DNA of 12,017 bases. It comes from Micrococcales bacterium UBA7472 (GTDB lineage: Bacteria; Actinomycetota; Actinomycetes; Actinomycetales; Microbacteriaceae). The translations under genes were made by a program, and so were the position numbers. Position 1 is the stretch's first letter; the number at the start of each line of letters is the position of its first letter. Under the pieces are notes generated by a model that was given only the letters and a program-made list of their open reading frames with translations, made no database searches and was not told the DNA's origin. Below, piece by piece: positions 1-4,848 of the stretch. Location: contig DLOY01000014.1 of assembly GCA_002478545.1 (NCBI GenBank), forward strand, positions 10,123-22,139. The letters are read 5' to 3'.

Positions 1-120
1 TACATGGGTACCATTCGATCCACCTTCGTCGTGGACGAGGGTGGCAAATTGACCCACGCGCTTTACAACGTGAAGGCCAAGGGTCACATCGAGATGCTAA
101 AGAATGAGTTGGGGATTTAG
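1..120 (+). CDS. bcp: Peroxiredoxin, Bcp/PrxQ family, C-terminal fragment (cut by window edge)
   Basis: Only the last 39 codons are present; the frame is open at the left edge and stops with TAG at 118-120. The tail aligns by eye with the end of the complete Bcp peroxiredoxin at 3630-4103. Shared blocks are a Tyr-x-Gly-x-x-Arg-Ser-Thr segment followed by acidic-Asp-Glu, then ALYNVKA, then GH and ML. A 14-nt DNA stretch (58-71 and 4044-4057) is identical. Bcp/PrxQ enzymes are cytosolic thiol peroxidases that reduce H2O2 and organic hydroperoxides. The catalytic cysteine would lie outside the window, so activity cannot be judged. The stop overlaps the stop of the convergent exporter gene by 3 nt within TTAG at 117-120. 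Confidence 0.85.
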   Translation, partial: YMGTIRSTFVVDEGGKLTHALYNVKAKGHIEMLKNELGI

Positions 121-725
121 CCGCGCAGCGGGAGCAAGACACCGATTGCTATAAACACCGAGCCAAAGACTCGGTTGAAATTCTTCCCTACCTTTTTGAG
201 CCACGGCGTAATCTTGTCAGCCAATGCGGCAACCGTTAGTTCGTAGCAGAATTCGATCACGAAGAACGTTGCAGCCATGATCAGAAACTGCAGCAGCAGC
301 GGTTTCTGTGGCTCAATAAACTGTGGCAGAAAAGCTACAAAGAACAAGATGCCCTTAGGGTTTGAGACGGCGGAGTACAGGCCTGCCTGAAAAAGCGACC
401 AAGGTCTTGACTTGCCGCCCTGAGATGTTGCCACCCCGATAGGGTCCGATCGCCAGACTTGGATACCAAGGAAAACCAGGTAAGCACCGCCGAGCCACTT
501 CAACCAAAATATCAACTCAGCATTGGCTGCCAGCAAGGCACCGATACCGAACATCGACAGCCCAATGACAATCGTGAAGCCGACTCCCCCGCCCACGATT
601 GTCGCAACCGTGCGTTTGGTGCCATACAGCGCGCCATGTGTAAGCGCTAGCAATCCATTTGGGCCTGGGGTAAGCGACAGCCCGAGCGCAGCCGCGGTAT
701 AGAGAAGCCAGTTACTTAGCTCCAT
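117..725 (-). CDS. LysE/RhtB family amino-acid or metabolite exporter
   Basis: This 202-residue protein is very hydrophobic and has the size and layout of RhtB/LysE carriers (about 200 residues, five to six membrane helices). Family signatures are PGPN at residues 20-23 followed by a Gly-rich stretch and GTKR (35-38), and the conserved Asn-Pro-Lys at 122-124 before a membrane segment. The family exports amino acids or related small molecules using the proton motive force; the substrate cannot be read from sequence. The ATG (723-725) overlaps the TAA of the upstream dehydrogenase by one base (TAATG), so it is probably translationally coupled and last in a three-gene operon with the isochorismatase-like enzyme. 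An exporter after two metabolic enzymes suggests removal of a product or toxic intermediate (inference). Confidence 0.88.
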   Translation of the reverse strand: MELSNWLLYTAAALGLSLTPGPNGLLALTHGALYGTKRTVATIVGGGVGFTIVIGLSMFGIGALLAANAELIFWLKWLGGAYLVFLGIQVWRSDPIGVATSQGGKSRPWSLFQAGLYSAVSNPKGILFFVAFLPQFIEPQKPLLLQFLIMAATFFVIEFCYELTVAALADKITPWLKKVGKNFNRVFGSVFIAIGVLLPLRG

Positions 726-1648
726 TAGTACCCCAACTCTGGATCAACCACACCGGTGAGTGGGGTTCCCTTAATCCAAGCCGATACATTGACCCGCAGT
801 CGCTGAGCAAAAAGGCGCTCCACGATTGGTTTGGTGTCCGCAGTGTGCGGAGTAATTATCAGGTCATCTCTACCCCACATCGGATGGCCATCCGGCAGGG
901 GCTCTGGGTAAGTGACGTCGGTTGCGGCACCAGCGAGGACCCCAGAATTCAAAGCTTCTAAAAGGGCTTCCTGATCAACCACCTCTCCCCTTGCGACATT
1001 CACCAAGTAGGAGTCGCTTCGCATAACTGAAAACCTTGCTGTCGAGAACAAGAATCTGGTCTCATCGGTCAATGCACATGCAAGGAAGACAAACTTTGCA
1101 GTCGCTAGTGCCTCATCGAGTTTTTCAAATGGGACCACCTCAGCGATGCCGTGGTCCTCGAATCGCTCATCGACTCGCTTTCGAACCACCTTGACTCGGG
1201 ATCGAAACGGAACCAAAAGTCGCACTAGCTCCTGAGCAATTCCCCCACCGCCGACAATCACAACGACCTCGTCATAGAGCGAATCTGCATGTTTTTGACC
1301 CCAACTCATCGCCTTCACTCGCTGGGGCAAAATTCGACCGAGGGCCATCGCCAACATAAGCGCATGTTCCGCGACCGGCTCGGAGTAGGAGCGTTTGGCA
1401 GAGGTAAAGGTAACGGGAAGGTGGAGAAGATTTGCAAAGGCATCAACCCCAGCAAACGGTAGCTGCACCCAGCGCAATTGCGGGTTCTCGCGGATGGTCT
1501 GTTCCAACAAATCTGGTTTTGAGTAATCTGTCCAAATCAGGGCATCGACTTGCGGACCCAGTTCGGATAAGGCGCCGCCAGCTGCTTCTATGGCCGCAAC
1601 ATATGATTCGAACCGCTTGGGCTCGAGTGCGATCAGGTTCTTAGTCAC
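725..1648 (-). CDS. D-isomer-specific 2-hydroxyacid dehydrogenase, NAD(P)-binding
   Basis: The 307-residue protein has the bilobal layout of the D-2-hydroxyacid dehydrogenase family. An N-terminal substrate lobe is followed by a Rossmann nucleotide fold starting near residue 128, with a GGGGIA turn (133-138), a GxGxxA variant of GxGxxG. The catalytic residues look intact: Arg220 in NVARG, Glu249 in PEP and His268 in TPHTA. The enzyme would interconvert a 2-keto acid and a D-2-hydroxy acid in the cytosol; the substrate is not identifiable, and the group includes glyoxylate/hydroxypyruvate-type reductases. The start is GTG at 1646-1648, which overlaps the TGA of the upstream hydrolase by 4 nt (GTGA). 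The stop overlaps the exporter start. Both junctions indicate one transcript with translational coupling. Confidence 0.92.
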   Translation of the reverse strand: MTKNLIALEPKRFESYVAAIEAAGGALSELGPQVDALIWTDYSKPDLLEQTIRENPQLRWVQLPFAGVDAFANLLHLPVTFTSAKRSYSEPVAEHALMLAMALGRILPQRVKAMSWGQKHADSLYDEVVVIVGGGGIAQELVRLLVPFRSRVKVVRKRVDERFEDHGIAEVVPFEKLDEALATAKFVFLACALTDETRFLFSTARFSVMRSDSYLVNVARGEVVDQEALLEALNSGVLAGAATDVTYPEPLPDGHPMWGRDDLIITPHTADTKPIVERLFAQRLRVNVSAWIKGTPLTGVVDPELGY

Positions 1649-2151
1649 TTGGAGAGCGCATCCACCTCACGCTGCACGCCATCGTGCAGCTCTTTGGCAC
1701 TCGGCCCTGAGTCAGCACCTGGATATCCGCCGTCATAGGTGCCGTGTAGGTCTGGATGCAAACTAACTCTGAAGCCCTTTTCGTGAGCACCACGAATACT
1801 TGAAACCAGGCACAGTTCCGACTGAACACCGCACGCTTCGATTTCAGTGATTCCGCGAGCGCGGAGCTCATCGGCCAAGTCTGGGTTTGACTCAAAAACG
1901 TTCTGGGTCGTCTTTCTGACCACCATCTCTTCTGGCCGAGGGTGGATGACCAAATCCCACATCGGTAGACCAGGGGCGTCCAACTCGTCCTCTGGACCAT
2001 CGTTCTGGACAAAGATCACTGGCTCCCCAGCCATTCGGGCTTGAAGCACTCGATCCCCAATTCGAGATAGCAGCTCAGCATTATTCGGAACCGCCCACTT
2101 GCCCAAGAACAAACTCGCCTGAACATCGATCACCATCAGAGCTTTAGTCAT
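1645..2151 (-). CDS. Isochorismatase-like cysteine hydrolase
   Basis: Starting at ATG 2149-2151 gives 168 residues. A TTG four codons upstream is also in frame, but it overlaps the Shine-Dalgarno GGAG (2158-2161), which sits 6 nt before the ATG, so the ATG is preferred. The product begins with the family hallmark MVIDVQ (Asp9). Lys80 in VRKTTQ and Cys114 in GVQSELC complete the Asp-Lys-Cys triad of the isochorismatase/nicotinamidase/N-carbamoyl-amidohydrolase superfamily. Family members hydrolyse amides, carbamoyl groups or a vinyl ether; the exact substrate is not predictable. It is the first gene of an operon with the hydroxyacid dehydrogenase (4-nt overlap) and the LysE-type exporter. A catabolic or detoxification chain is plausible but inferred. 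Confidence 0.9.
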   Translation of the reverse strand: MTKALMVIDVQASLFLGKWAVPNNAELLSRIGDRVLQARMAGEPVIFVQNDGPEDELDAPGLPMWDLVIHPRPEEMVVRKTTQNVFESNPDLADELRARGITEIEACGVQSELCLVSSIRGAHEKGFRVSLHPDLHGTYDGGYPGADSGPSAKELHDGVQREVDALSK

Positions 2152-2157
2152 CAGAAT

Positions 2158-2161
2158 CTCC
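2158..2161 (-). promoter_or_regulatory. Ribosome binding site that fixes the hydrolase start
   Basis: GGAG on the minus strand lies 6 nt upstream of ATG 2149-2151. It overlaps the alternative in-frame TTG at 2161-2163, which therefore has no usable site of its own. This decides the start codon of the isochorismatase-like gene. Confidence 0.6.
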
Positions 2162-2184
2162 AATCCCCCAAAGCTTATTGCCCC

Positions 2185-2190
2185 TAGTGT
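2185..2190 (+). promoter_or_regulatory. Candidate -10 element for a leaderless transcript
   Basis: TAGTGT fits the TANNNT form of actinobacterial -10 elements and ends 6 nt before the ATG at 2197. No Shine-Dalgarno sequence precedes that ATG. Transcription starting at or next to the A of the ATG would give a leaderless mRNA, which is common in actinobacteria. No good -35 is visible, so this is tentative. Confidence 0.3.
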
Positions 2191-2196
2191 TTAGCT

Positions 2197-2475
2197 ATGG
2201 ATATGAATTGCCCTCACTGCAGCGCCGCAATCAATCAGCACGATTTCAGATGCCCAGCCTGCGGAAAGCTCACCGCAAAATCACGTGAGGACCTCAATCG
2301 AGTTGATCCCAGAGTCTCACGAGGCATTGGCTGGAGTTTGATCGCGGTCGGGTTGCTTGGTTTCGTCTTTGTGATCGCAAACAGCGGCACGGATTGGTTC
2401 TCAGGACTAGATTTCGTGGGCCCACTGGCACTCTGTCTGGCTGGTGGCTATGCCCTCTCAACCGTAAAGAAGTGA
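2197..2475 (+). CDS. Small zinc-ribbon membrane protein, function unknown
   Basis: The 92-residue product begins with a CPHC (Cys5, Cys8) and CPAC (Cys19, Cys22) pair, which together form a typical zinc ribbon. Two hydrophobic segments follow, near residues 43-63 and 70-89, predicted to span the membrane, with a short basic C-terminus. This resembles many small actinobacterial proteins with a cytosolic zinc ribbon tethered to the membrane; none has a role I can assign here. The ATG has no Shine-Dalgarno site and may be leaderless; a second in-frame ATG lies two codons later. The gene is divergent from the isochorismatase operon, with 45 nt between. Its TGA directly abuts the stop of the convergent VOC gene with no gap. 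Confidence 0.75.
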   Translation: MDMNCPHCSAAINQHDFRCPACGKLTAKSREDLNRVDPRVSRGIGWSLIAVGLLGFVFVIANSGTDWFSGLDFVGPLALCLAGGYALSTVKK

Positions 2476-3312
2476 CTAGTAGCTGAGGCTCACTTGATTG
2501 CCCCATGGGTCTTCGACCAAGACCAAATTGGTCTCGAGCTGCCTCACCTCAGATTTGGCTAACCGCTCTATGGCGGCGCCGAAAACCTGGTCATCAGGTA
2601 ACACCAGTGAGACATCTCTTAGCCCGAGCGTGGGTTGACGTCGACCAGCTCCTCTGGATCTCCAAATGTTCATCGCCATGTGGTGGTGGTATCCGCCTAC
2701 CGAAACGAACAATGCGGTTCCGCCCCAATCCATCGTCACGTCAAAGCCAAGCTGATCGACATAGAAGTCCTTAGCCTGAGAAATGTTTCCCACGCTCAAG
2801 TGGACGTGACCAATAACGGGTGCAGATAACTCTGCGTCTGGATCGAGATTGTCGGCAAGGTATTGATTGGGGTCCAACCGCAACGTGTCCATCTGAACTT
2901 GGCCGTGTTGCCAGGACCATAAAGTTCGCTCCTTATCAAAGTAGAGCTCGACACCGTTGCCCTCTGGGTCATCAAAATAGAAAGCTTCGGAGACCAGGTG
3001 GTCAGCAGAGCCGGTAAAGGAACCGGGGTGTTTGGAAGCTACCGACGCAACTGCAGAGGCAAGTTCTTCCCTCGAGGAAAACAAGAAGGCGGTGTGGAAC
3101 AGACCTGCTTCACTCGGTCCGGCGTGGCGCAGCTCGGGCGCATGTTCCAAGATCAACGCGGTGCCGTTATGTCCACCCAAGACCTTGGAGCTAACAGTCT
3201 CAGCAATCAGCTTTAGCCCAACCGCCTCAATGTAGTAGGTAGCCATTCGATCAAGGTCTGCAACCCTGAGGGTTACCGGCCCCATCGTTAGTGAATCTGC
3301 AAGTTTCGCCAT
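2476..3312 (-). CDS. Two-domain VOC (glyoxalase/extradiol dioxygenase) protein, CatE-like
   Basis: The 278-residue protein contains two vicinal-oxygen-chelate modules, about residues 10-130 and 165-278. The first contains His73 and Glu122 in DPEGNGVEL. The second contains HVHLSVG (His169, His171) and the GGYHHHMAMNIW block (His209-211), a pattern I associate with CatE-type catechol 2,3-dioxygenases of Firmicutes and actinobacteria. The closing motif reads DPWGNQVSL, so Ser275 stands where classical extradiol dioxygenases have the metal-binding Glu. I recall that CatE relatives also lack that Glu, so this is not proof of inactivity. The likely role is Fe(II)- or Mn(II)-dependent ring cleavage or detoxification of a catechol or quinone-derived compound; the substrate is uncertain. 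The ATG at 3310-3312 has no clear Shine-Dalgarno site. A perfect inverted repeat lies 7-24 nt upstream. Confidence 0.82.
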   Translation of the reverse strand: MAKLADSLTMGPVTLRVADLDRMATYYIEAVGLKLIAETVSSKVLGGHNGTALILEHAPELRHAGPSEAGLFHTAFLFSSREELASAVASVASKHPGSFTGSADHLVSEAFYFDDPEGNGVELYFDKERTLWSWQHGQVQMDTLRLDPNQYLADNLDPDAELSAPVIGHVHLSVGNISQAKDFYVDQLGFDVTMDWGGTALFVSVGGYHHHMAMNIWRSRGAGRRQPTLGLRDVSLVLPDDQVFGAAIERLAKSEVRQLETNLVLVEDPWGNQVSLSY

Positions 3313-3319
3313 GCAATAA

Positions 3320-3336
3320 GTCTAGGGGGTCTAGAC
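3320..3336. promoter_or_regulatory. Perfect inverted repeat, candidate operator of the VOC gene
   Basis: GTCTAG and CTAGAC (6-bp arms) flank GGGGT. The site sits 7 nt upstream of the VOC start codon. On the minus strand it overlaps TAGACT, a possible -10 placed for a leaderless transcript. A repressor bound here would block that promoter. In Bacillus, catE-type genes are controlled by thiol- or quinone-responsive repressors, which makes an operator reasonable, but no regulator gene is in view. Confidence 0.35.
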
Positions 3337-3417
3337 AGAAATTTGTAGGGTGTAGAAATTTCAACCGAGGTCACATTGATTAGATGTGTTGGGTTGCTGC
3401 GATTAGGGATGAGTTAA

Positions 3418-3426
3418 ATGAAAAAG
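3418..3426 (-). terminator. T-rich 3' end after tRNA-Lys
   Basis: Directly after the discriminator base the minus strand reads a C, then a run of five T and further T-rich sequence. No separate hairpin precedes it apart from the tRNA itself, so this is a weak terminator or processing end. Confidence 0.3.
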
Positions 3427-3499
3427 TGCGCCCCCTGGGACTTGAACCCAGAACCCACTGATTAAGAGTCAGTTGCTCTGCCGATTGAGCTAGAGGCGC
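3427..3499 (-). tRNA. tRNA-Lys (anticodon CTT)
   Basis: A full 73-nt cloverleaf can be folded on the minus strand. The acceptor stem is GCGCCTC/GGGGCGC (one G-T pair), with discriminator A. The D arm is GCTC/GAGC, and the anticodon stem is ACTGA/TCAGT around loop CTCTTAA, giving anticodon CTT (plus-strand aag at 3464-3466). The variable loop is 5 nt, and the T arm is CTGGG-TTCAAGT-CCCAG. The 3' CCA is not encoded and must be added after transcription. It decodes AAG lysine codons. A consensus-like promoter lies just upstream and a short T run just downstream. Confidence 0.98.
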
Positions 3500-3510
3500 A
3501 ACGAGGGGAA

Positions 3511-3539
3511 ATCCTAGCAGTTGAAATTGAGCCCTGCAA
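3511..3539 (-). promoter_or_regulatory. Sigma-70-type promoter of tRNA-Lys
   Basis: On the minus strand TTGCAG (-35, 3534-3539) and TAGGAT (-10, 3511-3516) are separated by exactly 17 nt. The -10 ends 11 nt before the first base of the tRNA, giving a very short 5' leader. Sequence fit and spacing are the best of any promoter in this window. Confidence 0.65.
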
Positions 3540-3606
3540 CGAACTTTTTTCGCAAACGCTATTGGCGAACTTGGGCTCGGCCTGCCTCTCGGATGAATAA
3601 TGTTTC

Positions 3607-3612
3607 TATAAA
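3607..3612 (+). promoter_or_regulatory. Candidate -10 element of bcp
   Basis: TATAAA matches the TATAAT consensus at five of six positions. A start about 7 nt downstream would give a leader of roughly 10 nt containing the Shine-Dalgarno GAGG (3621-3624). No good -35 is found at 16-18 nt, so confidence is limited. Confidence 0.35.
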
Positions 3613-3629
3613 CCAAAGCCGAGGTGTTG

Positions 3630-4103
3630 ATGTCCGACGTAGTGCAGCGACTGAGTGCTGGAGATAAGGCTCCAGATTTCAGCTTGTTGAATCAAGATGG
3701 CGAAACTAAGTCACTTTCGGACCTACTCGGAACCAAAACAGTTTTGTATTTCTACCCCGCTGCAGGCAGCCCTGGCTGCACAAAGGAGGCAGCGGACTTC
3801 CAAGATGCGCTGCCTCAGTTCGAGGCCAAGGGCTACAAAATCGTGGGCGTCTCACCTGATCCCGTGAAAAGGCTTAAGAGCTTCGAGGATGCACATGAAC
3901 TGACCTTTGCTCTACTCAGTGACGAGAACATGGATGCTCACAGAGCTTACGGAGCGTATGGGGAGAAATCTCTCTACGGTCGCATCTATAAAGGCGCTCT
4001 GCGCTCAACGATCTTGATTGATGAGCAAGGTGTCGTGGTCGATGCGCTTTACAACGTCAAAGCGACCGGCCACACCAACATGCTGCTGAAAAGAATCGGC
4101 TAA
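3630..4103 (+). CDS. bcp: Peroxiredoxin, Bcp/PrxQ family (thioredoxin-dependent thiol peroxidase)
   Basis: GTG (3624) and TTG (3627) lie in frame upstream, but ATG 3630 is preferred because GAGG (3621-3624) stands 5 nt before it. The 157-residue product is full length for Bcp. The active-site loop is YFYPAAGSPGCTKEA with the peroxidatic Cys50, preceded by Pro43 and Ser47 in the PxxxT/SxxC motif. A conserved Arg follows in GALRST near residue 126. The resolving cysteine found five residues later in some Bcp proteins is replaced by Ala55. The enzyme is therefore either one-cysteine or resolved by an external thiol. Its role is peroxide reduction in the cytosol. The C-terminus closely resembles the partial gene at 1-120. 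The TAA overlaps the stop of the convergent membrane-protein gene within CTAA at 4100-4103. Confidence 0.93.
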   Translation: MSDVVQRLSAGDKAPDFSLLNQDGETKSLSDLLGTKTVLYFYPAAGSPGCTKEAADFQDALPQFEAKGYKIVGVSPDPVKRLKSFEDAHELTFALLSDENMDAHRAYGAYGEKSLYGRIYKGALRSTILIDEQGVVVDALYNVKATGHTNMLLKRIG

Positions 4104-4474
4104 TCTTTGCCGAATTCCACTCTCACCTGTCTTGAAAACAACAGGTAGAAACTCAGCGCTGCAGGGACCAGAAGGCCCCAGCCGATAACGGGTGATGCAA
4201 ACTCTCCAGAGAAACTTGCGGTCGCAATGGAGGCAATCAGAAGCTGCAAAACCATGGCTGCGGTGTGGGACCAGCGCTTGCGCTTAGCTAGTCCAAAAGT
4301 TATGTTGCCGGCCCAGAGCGAAGCCGCCACCAATAGCCCCAACAGAAATAGTGAGCTCGTCAGCGAAAAGGTATTTCCCTGCAAAATAGCCAAGAGCGAC
4401 CAAAGTGTAACCGCGATAAGCGCTAAAGATTCCATAGCCAGGATGGCAATTACCACGGTCAGTTTTGTGTTCAT
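4100..4474 (-). CDS. Hypothetical membrane protein with four predicted helices
   Basis: The 124-residue product is mostly hydrophobic, with helices likely near residues 5-30, 38-58, 67-90 and 95-113. A basic loop (KRKRW, 64-68) lies between helices 2 and 3, and the tail is charged. I do not recognise a family. It resembles small actinobacterial integral membrane proteins with no known role. The ATG at 4472-4474 has only a weak GAG upstream. The gene is divergent from whiB1 across a 119-nt spacer and convergent with bcp, with which it shares overlapping stop codons. The hydrophobic pattern and perfect packing between neighbours argue that it is a real gene rather than a chance frame. Confidence 0.7.
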   Translation of the reverse strand: MNTKLTVVIAILAMESLALIAVTLWSLLAILQGNTFSLTSSLFLLGLLVAASLWAGNITFGLAKRKRWSHTAAMVLQLLIASIATASFSGEFASPVIGWGLLVPAALSFYLLFSRQVRVEFGKD

Positions 4475-4593
4475 GCTCGCAATTTTGGGTCTTGATTTAT
4501 GGGCTTCGGTGTGAAACCATTTTGGACGTTGCAGATGTGACTTTACCCCACCGGGATACCTCCTGTTTCGACCCTTAGGAATAACAGAACACT

Positions 4594-4848
4594 ATGGATA
4601 TGCAGTGGCTAAACCAGGCCCGATGCCTCAATGAAGACCCTGAGCTCTTCTTCCCAGTAGGCAACACTGGACCAGCGCTAGAGCAAATCGAGCAGGCAAA
4701 ATCAATCTGCAGACAGTGTTCAGTTTCGGCTCAATGCCTCGAGTACGCGATCAAAGAAAACCAGGACACTGGTGTTTGGGGCGGACTCAGTGAAGACGAG
4801 CGCAGATCACTCAAGCGCCGCTACGCGCGCGCACGTCGCGCTGGCTAA
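4594..4848 (+). CDS. whiB1: WhiB-family iron-sulfur transcriptional regulator, WhiB1-like
   Basis: The 84-residue protein has the four cluster-binding cysteines Cys11, Cys39, Cys42 and Cys48 (C...CxxC...Cx5C). It also has the DPELFFPVG block, the GVWGG turn (60-64) and a basic tail (RRSLKRRYARARR) for DNA contact. The sequence is very close to what I recall of mycobacterial WhiB1. That protein is essential, binds an O2-tolerant [4Fe-4S] cluster that reacts with NO, and binds the C-terminal part of the primary sigma factor. An in-frame ATG at 4600 would place the first cysteine at residue 9, as in WhiB1, so the start could be 4600. No Shine-Dalgarno site is clear for either. The TAA overlaps the pdtaS stop in CTAA (4845-4848), so transcripts running past either end would be antisense. 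Confidence 0.93.
   Translation: MDMQWLNQARCLNEDPELFFPVGNTGPALEQIEQAKSICRQCSVSAQCLEYAIKENQDTGVWGGLSEDERRSLKRRYARARRAG
4827..4841. other. GC-only hairpin at the whiB1/pdtaS convergent junction
   Basis: GCGCG and CGCGC (5 bp) flank a CACGT loop, just before the whiB1 stop and 4 nt past the pdtaS stop on the minus strand. It could help end pdtaS transcription, but no T run follows and the DNA also encodes the Arg/Ala-rich WhiB tail. That composition alone can produce such a stem. Confidence 0.25.

Noticed and set aside
157..175. ACCGAG/CTCGGT hairpin past the first bcp stop
   Set aside because: A 6-bp stem with a 7-nt loop is frequent by chance, and the following T content is poor; not enough to call a terminator.
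1641..2012. Alternative frame antiparallel or shifted within the isochorismatase-like gene
   Set aside because: It overlaps a gene with intact catalytic motifs and shows no family features; a shadow frame.
2152..2163. TTG start four codons upstream of the isochorismatase-like ATG
   Set aside because: The TTG overlaps the GGAG that serves the downstream ATG, and the ATG places the MVIDVQ strand at the usual position.
2476..3312. Loss of the metal-binding Glu in the second VOC module as evidence of a dead enzyme
   Set aside because: As I recall, CatE-like relatives end in DPxGN without that Glu, so the Ser at this position is not clearly abnormal.
4125..4146. ACCTGT/ACAGGT hairpin past the bcp stop
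   Set aside because: A 6-bp stem with a 10-nt loop and no T run, within coding sequence of the membrane protein; weak.
4508..4541. TGTGA half-sites upstream of whiB1 as a Crp-type operator
   Set aside because: Mycobacterial whiB1 is controlled by a Crp-like protein, so I looked for TGTGA-N6-TCACA. Only isolated TGTGA halves occur, with no matching TCACA arm.
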